Shown here: one piece after another, positions 36,183 through 44,730 of the stretch
Numbering within the stretch: the first letter of the stretch is position 1
How the letters are laid out: each line of letters starts with the position of its first letter
Source of the DNA: Ancylomarina sp. DW003
Lineage (GTDB): Bacteria; Bacteroidota; Bacteroidia; Bacteroidales; Marinifilaceae
DNA: 64,000 nt
Assembly (NCBI RefSeq): GCF_029029505.1
Contig: NZ_JAKJSD010000021.1
Span: forward strand, 16,276 to 80,275
Direction of reading: 5' to 3'
Notes under the pieces: generated by a model
What the model was told of the DNA's origin: nothing
The model's input: the letters and a program-made list of their open reading frames with translations, nothing else
The model's database searches: none
Position numbers and translations under genes: made by a program

Positions 36183-38186
36183 ATGAAATTGAATTTTAAG
36201 TTTGCTCTCGTTTTTATTTTGAGCAGCATGATTACTTTAAGTGCGTTTAGCCAGATTGTTCAGCCAGCCAAGTGGAAGGTTGAATTTTCGAAAAAAGATG
36301 TGAAGGTTGGAGAGACACTTGAAGTCTTAATTAAAGGAGATATTCAGGATACATGGCATGTATTTTCGAATGACTTCGATCCGGAATTAGGTCCTATTCT
36401 AGCGACTTTTAATTTTGAAAAAAATGATTCTTACGAATTAGTTGGTAAAGTAACACCAATTAAACCTCATAAACATTACGACGAAGTTTGGGAAGGTGAA
36501 GTAAGCTACTTTGAGAAGAAAGCTGAATTTCGTCAAACCATTAAAGTATTACAAGCAGACGTAAAAGTTGCAGGTTCTTTCGATTATCAGGCTTGTACCG
36601 ATGTTTCAGGACAGTGTGTGACTGGTGAAGAAGATTTTGATATTGCATTAACAGCTGAAGGTGGTTCTGTTGTAAAGAAAGAGGCTAAGGCCGAAGAATC
36701 AACTCCTGCTGAGAAAAAAGAATCTAAGAAAGGTCTTTGGGCTATATTTATTGGTGCATTTCTTGGTGGATTGATTGCAATTGTAACACCATGTGTATTC
36801 CCAATGATTCCAATGACAGTGAGTTATTTTATGCATTCAGGTGGGGGTAATAAAGCAAAAGGTAGAATGAATGCATTCTTCTATGGTTTTTCTATTATTG
36901 CTATTTATACCGTTGTAGGAACAATTCTGGCAGTTGTAATGGGACCAGATTTTGCAAACTTCCTAAGTACGCATTGGGTTCCAAATATTTTATTCTTTAT
37001 CATTTTCGTTGTCTTTGCATTTTCTTTCTTTGGTATGTTCGAAATGACAATGCCGAGTTGGATGGTAAATAAATCTGTTGCAAACGAAGATAAAGGTGGT
37101 TTCATGGGTTCATTCTTTATGGCCTTTACTTTAGTGCTTGTGTCATTTTCATGTACAGGACCAATTGTAGGAACTATTTTGGTTGCTTCAGCTGGAGGAG
37201 AAGTTCTTATGCCAATTATTGGTATGTTGGGATTCTCATTAGCATTTGCACTTCCATTTACATTGTTTGCAATTTTCCCGGGATGGTTGAATAATATGCC
37301 TAAGTCTGGTGGATGGTTGAACTCAGTGAAAGTTGTATTAGGATTCTTAGAATTAGCTTTAGGATTGAAATTCTTAAGTGTAGCAGATCAGACTTACCAT
37401 TGGGGAATTCTAGATAGAGAAGTTTACTTAGCGATTTGGATTGTGATCTTTACATTATTAGGTTTCTACTTATTAGGGAAATTAATGTTCTCTCACGATA
37501 GCCCTCTTAAGAGTATTAGTGTTCCAAGATTAATGTTGGCAATTGCTTCATTCTCTTTTGTGGTGTATATGATCCCGGGTATGTTTGGTGCTCCATTAAA
37601 AATGTTATCAGGTTTTACACCTCCAAAATCAGGTTTAGATTTTGATCTACCAACAATGATTGTTGAAAATGCAGGTTCAGGTGGTGTTAAGCATGAAAAA
37701 ATTAGTGGAAAATACAGTGATTTCCTTCATTTACCTCCAGGGTTTCAAGGATACTTCGATATGGATGAAGCTATAGCAGCTTCTAAAGCTCAGAATAAGC
37801 CTGTGTTTGTTGACTTTACTGGACACGGTTGTGTAAACTGTCGTGAAATGGAATCGAATGTTTGGTCTCACCCTGAAGTAGCAAAGAGATTGAAGAATGA
37901 ATATATTATCGTAGCAATGTATGTTGATGATAAAACGAAGCTACCTAAGGAGGAGTGGATTGTATCGAACTACGATGGTAAGAAAAAGAAGACTTTAGGT
38001 AAGATAAATGCAAATTACCAGATTGAAAGGTATAATGTAAATGCACAGCCATATTATGTGCTTTTAGATAAGGAAGGTAAGGATTTGGTTCAGCCAACAG
38101 CATACGATCTTAACGTAGATAATTTTATTAAATTCCTTGATGAGGGAATAAAGAATTTTAAGAATGGGAAAAGCGTTGCACTCTAG
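36183..38186 (+). CDS. dsbD: Thiol:disulfide interchange protein DsbD
   Basis: The 667-residue inner-membrane protein has a signal peptide (MITLSAFSQ) and an N-terminal periplasmic domain with a Cys pair (C138, C145 in QACTDVSGQCVTG). A CcdA/DsbD membrane core of about eight spans holds the buried cysteines in TPCVFPMIPMTVSYF and SFSCTGPIVGT. The C-terminal thioredoxin domain has the site GHGCVNCRE (CVNC 550-553). DsbD passes electrons from cytoplasmic thioredoxin to periplasmic TlpA-like proteins. It is a plausible electron source for the CGPC proteins of the two SusCD modules and shares their promoter motif. It stands alone between gaps of 0.98 and 0.38 kb. Confidence 0.95.
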   Translation: MKLNFKFALVFILSSMITLSAFSQIVQPAKWKVEFSKKDVKVGETLEVLIKGDIQDTWHVFSNDFDPELGPILATFNFEKNDSYELVGKVTPIKPHKHYDEVWEGEVSYFEKKAEFRQTIKVLQADVKVAGSFDYQACTDVSGQCVTGEEDFDIALTAEGGSVVKKEAKAEESTPAEKKESKKGLWAIFIGAFLGGLIAIVTPCVFPMIPMTVSYFMHSGGGNKAKGRMNAFFYGFSIIAIYTVVGTILAVVMGPDFANFLSTHWVPNILFFIIFVVFAFSFFGMFEMTMPSWMVNKSVANEDKGGFMGSFFMAFTLVLVSFSCTGPIVGTILVASAGGEVLMPIIGMLGFSLAFALPFTLFAIFPGWLNNMPKSGGWLNSVKVVLGFLELALGLKFLSVADQTYHWGILDREVYLAIWIVIFTLLGFYLLGKLMFSHDSPLKSISVPRLMLAIASFSFVVYMIPGMFGAPLKMLSGFTPPKSGLDFDLPTMIVENAGSGGVKHEKISGKYSDFLHLPPGFQGYFDMDEAIAASKAQNKPVFVDFTGHGCVNCREMESNVWSHPEVAKRLKNEYIIVAMYVDDKTKLPKEEWIVSNYDGKKKKTLGKINANYQIERYNVNAQPYYVLLDKEGKDLVQPTAYDLNVDNFIKFLDEGIKNFKNGKSVAL

Positions 38187-38237
38187 TTTTCAAGTGTAAA
38201 TAAGGTAATATATAGCAGCGCCCTTGTTCTTAGATAT

Positions 38238-38420
38238 TTGCAAATAGTTTTTAATTATTTTTTTAGTTAGTCGGTAGAGGGGCAGGATCCGTATAGAATC
38301 GTTTGGTGTTTTAGAAACACAACCTTCTTTAAAATCATCTTTGGTCGGATCTGGTTTTGAGGAAATTGAAAACGAGCTCTTGGGTTCTGTCCTTTCTTAT
38401 TGATAAGACTTGCAAATAGT
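38238..38420. repeat. Diverged copy of the 24.9-kb element, flanked by an 11-bp direct repeat
   Basis: The core TCTTTGGTCGGATCTG with related flanks (for example AAATTGAA and GGGTTCTGTCCTTTCTT against GGGGTTTTGTTCTTTTTT) matches the element at 24941-25070. TTGCAAATAGT occurs on both sides (38238-38248, 38410-38420), which could be a target-site duplication or chance. It occupies most of the gap between dsbD and the M16 gene. Confidence 0.4.
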
Positions 38421-38567
38421 AGAAGAAATTCAAAGTCGAAAAACCAGTTGAACATGCTTGTTGTTTAACTTTAAATCAAATTAGTTACAATAGTTTAACT
38501 TGATACGTACACCACTATTAAAATCAAGATTAAGCTTATTGAACTATCCGAATTAAATATTTTTAAT

Positions 38568-41369
38568 ATGACTTCTAAATTAAAATTTTCACTCTTGTTA
38601 TGCTTTAGCATTTTAGGATTGACTTCTTTTGCTCAGTACACCACACAGGTGCCTTTGAATGAGGCTGTGAAAACAGGTAAACTGAAGAATGGCATGACTT
38701 ATTATATCATGCACAATGAGGAACCTAAGGATAGAGCAAGTTTTTACTTTGTTCAGAATGTAGGTGCTATTCTTGAAGATGATGCTCAAAATGGTTTGGC
38801 TCACTTCTTGGAGCATATGGCTTTTAATGGCCTTAAGAACTTTCCAGGTAAAAACATGCTTGATTACTTAGAGAAGAATGGTATTCTTTTTGGTCGTGAT
38901 ATGAATGCATACACAGCTCAGGACGAAACTGTTTATAATATCAGTAATATTCCAACGGCAAGTGAAAATTTGTTAGATTCTACTTTGTTGGTTTTACATG
39001 ATTGGTCTGGTGGTTTACTATTAGAAGGAAAAGAAATTGAATCGGAGCGAGGTGTCATTCATGAAGAATGGAGAACACGCCGTAATTCAAGATTTAGATT
39101 GAATGGTAAAACGAGTCCTGTAATGTATAATCATTCAAAATATGCTGAGCGTGATGTTATTGGATCTTTAGATGTGATCGATAATTTTGAGCATTCTGCA
39201 CTTCGTGACTACTACAAGAAATGGTACCGTCCGGACCTTCAGGCTGTGGTTATCGTAGGTGATATTGATGCTGAGAAAATGGAAGCTAAAGTAAAAGAAC
39301 TTTTCTCTAAAATTCCAATGCCTAAGAATGCTGCAGAACGTACGTATACGCAAATTGAAGATTCTAAGGAACTAGAGTATATTGTTGCTAAGGATAAGGA
39401 AGCGCAGCGCATGAATATCATGTGGTTATTCCGTCGTGATTTAGATGCAGTTAAAACTGAATCAACAGAGAGAAAAGCTATGATTAAGAGCATGGCTCAG
39501 CAAATGCTTAAGTCTCGTATCTCAGAAAAAACGAAGAAATTAGAATGTTCTTCAGTAGGTATGGAGTTTGGTGGTTTCGATATGGCTCGTACAAAAGGTG
39601 CTGATTATATCTATGTAGCACCTAAGCAGGGTAAGGAATTGGATGCTTTTGCTGAAGTTTTAACGGAGCTTGAGCGTGTTAAGCGTCATGGTTTTACAAC
39701 TTCGGAGCTTAGCAGAACTAAAAAGCAAGTTGGAAGATCATATGAATCTTACTATGCTAACCGTGCAAAAATTAGTAATGATTCATGGGCTAAGCAACTA
39801 GGTGATTTATACTTAAAAGCAAAGTCATTTCCTTCTATCGAGTGGGAGATGCAATTTGCAGGAAAAACGATTCCTTCTATTACATTAGATGAGGTTAACG
39901 CATTTGTTAAGACATATTCAAATGAAGCAAATTCAGCTTTGATTCTTACAGGTCCTGATAATGCAACTCAAGTTTATCCAACAAAAGAAGACTTACTTGC
40001 TGTTGCAGCTAAAGTGAAATCTTCTAATGTAGAAGCTTATAAAGAAGAAGGTAGTGACAAGCCACTTGTTTCAACTAAATTGAATCCAGCTAAGATCATA
40101 AGTAATTTCGAAGTTGAAGGAACTGATGCTAAAGGTTATGTTCTTGAAAATGGAGCTAAGGTAGTTGTACTTTCAACTGAGCTAAGCAAGGATAATATTT
40201 CTATGTCTTCATTTAGTTTTGGTGGAACATCTTTATTAGATACTAAAGATCTTGCTTCTGCTGATATGGCAACCGGTATTGTTGGTATGTCTGGTGTTGG
40301 TGAATTTAATGCAACAAATTTGAAGAAGAAGTTAGCTGGTAAGATTGTTGGTTTGCAGGCAAATTTAGGTGGATTAACTGAAGGTTTTTCTGGTTCAGCA
40401 TCTCCTCAGGATTTTGAGACTTTAATGCAACTGTTATACTTAAACTTTGAAGCACCACGTTTCGAGAAGGCTCCATTTGATGCTCAAATGGCACGTATTA
40501 ATAACTACTTAGCGAATATAGGTGTTGATAATAAGAAAGCACTTAAGGATACTATTTCTTTAGCTAGTACAAATTATTCTCCTCGTACATTATTGTTTGG
40601 TGAAGAGTTTGTGAAGAATATTGATTTCAACAGAGCTTCTGAAATTTATAAAGAGCGTTTCTCTGATGCCAGCGACTTTACTTTCATTTTTGTTGGTAAT
40701 ATCGACGAAAAAAAGCACTTGCCAATGATTCAGAAGTATATTGGTAACATAAGCTCTTCAAACAGAAAAGAATCATTTGTAGATCATAAAGTAGGTCCTG
40801 CTAAGGGAAAAACAAGTAAGATTTTCGATCGTAAGATGGCTGTGCCAAAAACAACAGTATCATATGCTGTAAGTGGAGATTTAGATTATAATCTTAAGAA
40901 CAGATTGATGCTTAATGTGGTTGGTCAACTTCTATCTAAACGTTATATGACTACTATTCGTGAAGAAGAAGGTGGTTCTTATGGTGTTGGTTGTAGCCCT
41001 TCATCTTCAAAATTACCAAATCCTGAATTCTCAATAAATATCAATTTCGATTGTGATCCTGCTAAGCGTGATCGTTTGGTTGAGATTGTTGAAGAAGAGA
41101 TTGTAAGAATTCAGAAAGAGGCTTGTAATGCAGCTGACCTTGTTGAGATTAAGAATAATTTCATCAAAGGTAGAGAAGAAGCTGAATTACAGAATTCATT
41201 CTGGATGGGTGCAATTCAAAAGAACTTGATGTTAGGTTCTGAATTCACATCTAAAGAAGATTACAAAAAAATAATTGAAGGTATCGACGCTGCCGCTGTT
41301 AAAAAGTTTGCAAAGAAACTTTTAAAGAAAACGAATATTGTAGAGGTTATCATGAACCCTGCAGAATAA
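38568..41369 (+). CDS. M16 family zinc metallopeptidase (two-half pitrilysin type)
   Basis: The 933-residue exported protease has a signal peptide (LLCFSILGLTSFAQ). The inverted zinc motif HFLEH is at 79-83 in GLAHFLEHMAFNGLKNFPG, and the likely third ligand, E160, is in SERGVIHEE. The second half (about 500-933) repeats the M16 fold without the zinc motif, as usual for full-length members, and contains the R/Y region REEEGGSYGVGCSP. M16 enzymes degrade peptides, here probably in the periplasm. It is followed by its own terminator. Closeness to dsbD and cyuA fits peptide use, but there is no direct evidence of an operon. Confidence 0.94.
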   Translation: MTSKLKFSLLLCFSILGLTSFAQYTTQVPLNEAVKTGKLKNGMTYYIMHNEEPKDRASFYFVQNVGAILEDDAQNGLAHFLEHMAFNGLKNFPGKNMLDYLEKNGILFGRDMNAYTAQDETVYNISNIPTASENLLDSTLLVLHDWSGGLLLEGKEIESERGVIHEEWRTRRNSRFRLNGKTSPVMYNHSKYAERDVIGSLDVIDNFEHSALRDYYKKWYRPDLQAVVIVGDIDAEKMEAKVKELFSKIPMPKNAAERTYTQIEDSKELEYIVAKDKEAQRMNIMWLFRRDLDAVKTESTERKAMIKSMAQQMLKSRISEKTKKLECSSVGMEFGGFDMARTKGADYIYVAPKQGKELDAFAEVLTELERVKRHGFTTSELSRTKKQVGRSYESYYANRAKISNDSWAKQLGDLYLKAKSFPSIEWEMQFAGKTIPSITLDEVNAFVKTYSNEANSALILTGPDNATQVYPTKEDLLAVAAKVKSSNVEAYKEEGSDKPLVSTKLNPAKIISNFEVEGTDAKGYVLENGAKVVVLSTELSKDNISMSSFSFGGTSLLDTKDLASADMATGIVGMSGVGEFNATNLKKKLAGKIVGLQANLGGLTEGFSGSASPQDFETLMQLLYLNFEAPRFEKAPFDAQMARINNYLANIGVDNKKALKDTISLASTNYSPRTLLFGEEFVKNIDFNRASEIYKERFSDASDFTFIFVGNIDEKKHLPMIQKYIGNISSSNRKESFVDHKVGPAKGKTSKIFDRKMAVPKTTVSYAVSGDLDYNLKNRLMLNVVGQLLSKRYMTTIREEEGGSYGVGCSPSSSKLPNPEFSININFDCDPAKRDRLVEIVEEEIVRIQKEACNAADLVEIKNNFIKGREEAELQNSFWMGAIQKNLMLGSEFTSKEDYKKIIEGIDAAAVKKFAKKLLKKTNIVEVIMNPAE

Positions 41370-41394
41370 TTTTGATTGTTAGTTTGTGTTAGTT

Positions 41395-41438
41395 GTGGAT
41401 CGATCCGTTCTAAATGAACTGGTCGATCCACTCTTTTA
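41395..41438 (+). terminator. Terminator after the M16 peptidase
   Basis: GTGGATCGA...CCGTTC pairs with GAACTGG...TCGATCCAC (41395-41410 with 41416-41431, one or two mismatches), followed by TCTTTTAT. Confidence 0.75.
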
Positions 41439-41656
41439 TACACAGCATAAAAAGATTGAGTAAAGGTTTTAATGTGTTAGGGGCATTAAATTCTTAAAAT
41501 ATTATAGTATTGTGTCAATTTTTTTTGACATTGTACCTAACCATAAACTCCCGTATTTTAGAATGGGGATTCTATGGTTTATTAACATCCTTTTCTAAGG
41601 GTGAGCTTTTTGAATCATCTTAGCCTGGAGGGCAATGATTTGTATTAACCTAATTT

Positions 41657-41676
41657 AAAAACGACTATTCGTTTTT
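41657..41676 (+). promoter_or_regulatory. Hairpin just before the cyuA start codon
   Basis: AAAAACGA-CTAT-TCGTTTTT is a perfect 8-bp stem ending 8 nt before ATG 41685, close to the ribosome-binding region. A second, larger imperfect hairpin (AACCATA...TATGGTT, about 41539-41580) lies upstream. Translational control is possible but unproven. Confidence 0.4.
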
Positions 41677-41684
41677 GATAAAAA

Positions 41685-42971
41685 ATGATAATGAAAGAAG
41701 TTTACTTACAAAAGTTAAAGAAAGAGTTTGTGCCGGCCGCTGGCTGTACAGAACCTGCATCAATTGCCTTGGCTGCTGCTAAAGCAAGTGAAACATTAAA
41801 TGCTGTACCTGAAAGAGTAGAAATGAAGGTAAGTGGGAATGTTTTTAAAAATGTGATGGGAGTAGGAATCCCTGGTTCCAACTTGGTGGGATTACCAATT
41901 TCAGTTGCTTTGGGAGCTTTAGGAGGTAAATCTAAAAATGGCTTAGAGATTTTTACGAATATTGGTGAAGAAATCGCTGATCAGGCTAAGAATTTCGTTA
42001 GTGAAGGAAAAGTAGAAATACATATGGTGCACGATGTACCTAAGCTTCATGTTGAATGTATCAGTTATAAAGGAGATGATGTAAGTCGCGTTGTTATTCA
42101 AGATAGACATGAAAATATTGTTTTTGTAGAGCGAAATGGAAAAGTTGTCTTTTCTAAAGAGCTTAAAGCGGGTGAAAAAACAGAGGAAGTATCAGATGAT
42201 TTTAGTGTTCAATCTATTTATGATTTTATCACTAGTGTTGAGATCTCTGAATTAGAATTTCTTCGTGAAGGTATTGAATTAAATAAGAGAATTGCAGAAG
42301 AAGGACTTAACGGAAGTTATGGTCTGCAAGTTGGTAAATCTATGCTATTGAACATTCAAAAAGGTATTCTTTCTGAAGATATCATGAATAAATCTGTGAT
42401 GATGGCAGCTGCTGGTTCTGATGCCAGAATGGCCGGATGTTCAATGCCAGTTATGTCTAACTGCGGAAGTGGAAATCAGGGAATGAGTTTGACTCTTCCT
42501 ATTATGGTTGCTGCGGAAAAACTAAAAATTGATGAAGAGATAAAACTAAGAGCTTTGGCTTTAGGCCTATTGGTTTCAATTCATATGAAAACTTTTGTTG
42601 GACAATTATCTGCTCTTTGTGGTGTTTTATTGTCAGGTGCTGGCGCTGCTTGTGGTATTACTTATATGTTGGGTGGAAACATGCAGCATTTAAATTCTAC
42701 ATTAAAGAATATGACTGGTAGTGTAACAGGAATGATTTGTGATGGTGCAAACTCCTCTTGTGCTCAGAAAATATCTGCAAGTGTAGGTGCTGGTATTCAG
42801 GCTTCTCTATTGGCTATGAACAGTCAGTGTTTAAAGAGTAATGATGGTATTATTGACGAAGATGTTGAAGAAACAATTCGTAATATTGGCTTATTAGCAA
42901 CTGAAGGTATGCAGATAACAGATGATGTTATTCTTAAAACTATGGTAGGTAAGATGAACCGGGCTTGTTAA
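41685..42971 (+). CDS. cyuA: L-cysteine desulfidase family protein (CyuA/YhaM, UPF0597)
   Basis: The 428-residue cytoplasmic protein follows the UPF0597/YhaM pattern closely: VPAAGCTEPASIALAAAKA near the N-terminus, GVGIPGSNLVGLPISVALGA, SDARMAGCSMPVMSNCGSGN, and GMICDGANSSCAQKISASVG. The family is related to the Fe-S serine dehydratase alpha chain; the conserved Cys residues are expected to hold a [4Fe-4S] cluster. It converts L-cysteine to pyruvate, ammonia and sulfide. ATG 41691 is an alternative start. A terminator follows. The exact substrate (cysteine or serine) cannot be fixed from sequence. Confidence 0.88.
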   Translation: MIMKEVYLQKLKKEFVPAAGCTEPASIALAAAKASETLNAVPERVEMKVSGNVFKNVMGVGIPGSNLVGLPISVALGALGGKSKNGLEIFTNIGEEIADQAKNFVSEGKVEIHMVHDVPKLHVECISYKGDDVSRVVIQDRHENIVFVERNGKVVFSKELKAGEKTEEVSDDFSVQSIYDFITSVEISELEFLREGIELNKRIAEEGLNGSYGLQVGKSMLLNIQKGILSEDIMNKSVMMAAAGSDARMAGCSMPVMSNCGSGNQGMSLTLPIMVAAEKLKIDEEIKLRALALGLLVSIHMKTFVGQLSALCGVLLSGAGAACGITYMLGGNMQHLNSTLKNMTGSVTGMICDGANSSCAQKISASVGAGIQASLLAMNSQCLKSNDGIIDEDVEETIRNIGLLATEGMQITDDVILKTMVGKMNRAC

Positions 42972-43005
42972 GCAAAATACACTGAACTGAATAAGTTCAA
43001 AATAG

Positions 43006-43043
43006 AATGGGGCACAGGATTACCTGATGGCCCATTTTCTTTT
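43006..43043 (+). terminator. Terminator after cyuA
   Basis: The stem AATGGG..CA-CAGG/CCTG-TG..CCCATT (43006-43036) has one mismatch and a bulge. It is followed by TTCTTTT, 34 bp after the stop codon. Confidence 0.75.
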
Positions 43044-43085
43044 ACACGCCTTTGATATATTTAAACCTATTTTTAATTTATTGTA

Positions 43086-43113
43086 AATGCTCAGCATATC
43101 GTTGAGCATTTTT
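43086..43113 (+). terminator. Second hairpin downstream of cyuA
   Basis: AATGCTCA (43086-43093) pairs perfectly with TGAGCATT (43103-43110) around a 9-nt loop and is followed by TTT. It may back up the preceding terminator. Confidence 0.55.
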
Positions 43114-43512
43114 CATACCCTTCAATTTCATCAGTTCCAAACGATGAAATCTCCTGATCTATCTTTATCAATAATTTCCATAATATTGATCATGGTAGGG
43201 TAGACCCTACCCGAAAAGTAGGGCATTGCCTGCCCCTAAGAATGGATTCTCCCTATCAGAAGGGGAATAAATTTTTAAATCTTTAAGTCACAGAAATTTT
43301 ACTTATTAAGAGTATTATAGCTTGTCTAATTAAAAAAAATACAACTTGCTTGGTCTATTGAGATTAGCCAATATTCATGAGGTTTATAGAAGATACCAAA
43401 GTTTTTTAAATTATCATAATGTATAAAAGTGCTTTTTTCTGTTTTTGTTCGATCTATAGTAATTCTGAGAGCAAGATTGAAGCGTTTTGATTTTAGGAGG
43501 TTAGAAGTGTGA
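43114..43512. other. Gap with a cluster of small GC-rich hairpins
   Basis: GGTAGGG-TAGA-CCCTACC (43194-43211) is a perfect tetraloop hairpin, followed by GGGCA/TGCCC (43221-43235). The rest is AT-rich with no gene seen. An AGGAGG at 43496-43501 precedes the universal stress gene. Confidence 0.45.
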
Positions 43513-44475
43513 ATGCCCTTAGGAAGGAGCATTAAAAAGAAACGAAAGAGTAGCTTAATGAAATATACGCCAGAGATAAAAAAAATATTGGTTCCAATTA
43601 TTAATGGAGACAGAGGAGTCATTGCACTAAAACATGCAATGGCTTTTCATGAAATATATGCTTGTGAGATTATTCTGCTGCATGTCGTTACAAAAGTTTC
43701 AGTTATCAGTAGGATAGTACAAGCAGATAAGTTTAAGAAAAAGATTGAAAAGTCAGAAAAGAAGTTGGAACGTATTGCCACTGCTTTTTTTGAAGGAGAA
43801 GTGCCAGGCTTTATCAGTATGAAGGTTGAGGAAGGACAATTCGTTCAGATTATTCTCAAAACAGCTGAAGAAAATAAATGTGATTTAATAATATTAAAAA
43901 GAAGGAAACGCGTTCTGAGTAAACTTCGCTTGATTAAAAATGAAGATGAACTTATTGCTTCTTCAGCTTGTCCCATTTTAACAATTCCGGCGAAGAAGCT
44001 CAAAACAGACATAAAAGATATCCTAATACCTGTTGATATTAGAAAAAAGGTTGATACAAAGATCGCTTGGGTAAAATACTTAGCTCTAAAATTTAATGCT
44101 AAAGTGCATATTGTCTCCGTTCTTGACATTGATATTGCCCCTAATAGCAGTTTGGCGCACCAAAAGGCATTGACAATTGAAGACTCAATGAAAAAAGTTG
44201 GTATAGAAACAAATGTTTTATTGCTTAAATCTAAAGGACGAGCTAAACATGATGTCATACTAACTCACATTAAAGAGTTGAAGCCAGATTTTGTACTTAT
44301 AATGACACATCAGGAATCAATACTATTTGATAATTATATAGGAGAGTTTGCTTCGGAAGTGATTCACCAGTCAATTAGCCCGATTTTTAGTTTGGTTCCC
44401 AGAAAAGAGACCCTGATGACGAATCTGATTGAGTCAATAATCTTACCACAGAAATCTAGTGATACATTAATATAA
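43513..44475 (+). CDS. Tandem universal stress protein (UspA type)
   Basis: The 320-residue cytoplasmic protein is built from two UspA-like domains. Domain 1 (about 20-160) has KILVPIINGDRGVIALKHAM, the helix ending HVVTKVS, and CDLIILKRRKR. Domain 2 (about 165-310) has DIKDILIPVDIRKK, LALKFNAKVHIVSVLD and KPDFVLIMTHQES. The classical ATP-binding GxxG motif is not obvious in either half, so nucleotide binding is uncertain. Start: ATG 43513 follows AGGAGG at 11-nt spacing; ATG 43558 would give a more family-like N-terminus (MKYTPEIKKILVPI). It is a single gene with a strong terminator behind it. Its role in stress or ion homeostasis is inferred from the family only. Confidence 0.85.
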   Translation: MPLGRSIKKKRKSSLMKYTPEIKKILVPIINGDRGVIALKHAMAFHEIYACEIILLHVVTKVSVISRIVQADKFKKKIEKSEKKLERIATAFFEGEVPGFISMKVEEGQFVQIILKTAEENKCDLIILKRRKRVLSKLRLIKNEDELIASSACPILTIPAKKLKTDIKDILIPVDIRKKVDTKIAWVKYLALKFNAKVHIVSVLDIDIAPNSSLAHQKALTIEDSMKKVGIETNVLLLKSKGRAKHDVILTHIKELKPDFVLIMTHQESILFDNYIGEFASEVIHQSISPIFSLVPRKETLMTNLIESIILPQKSSDTLI

Positions 44476-44627
44476 ATACTGGTAGCATAATTATGAAGAT
44501 TAATGGTAATAAACCCTTATATAGTATGGTCAGGTAAAATGTGGGGTACAGAACTTTGTCTTTAGAAGACAAAGTAGGTTTATAGTTAAGTTGCTTTAGT
44601 AGTCTGTCTCTTCATTTCCTGTATCAC

Positions 44628-44659
44628 AGCCCGGAGTTTTTAACTTCGGGCTTTTTTTT
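44628..44659 (+). terminator. Strong terminator after the universal stress gene
   Basis: AGCCCGGAGTT (44628-44638) pairs with AACTTCGGGCT (44642-44652; one G-T pair) and continues as a run of eight T. Confidence 0.9.
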
Positions 44660-44730
44660 GTGCTGGTACCAGTAGTGAAGTTTTGGGCTAATATGCCGGT
44701 GAACCTTTTAAATGTCTATCTAGAAATATT

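Noticed and set aside
43194..43235. CRISPR-like repeat
   Set aside because: Only two different small hairpins; no regular repeat-spacer pattern and no cas genes in the window.
43845..44258. 137-codon minus-strand frame in the universal stress gene
   Set aside because: Fully antisense to a tandem UspA protein with clear family motifs.
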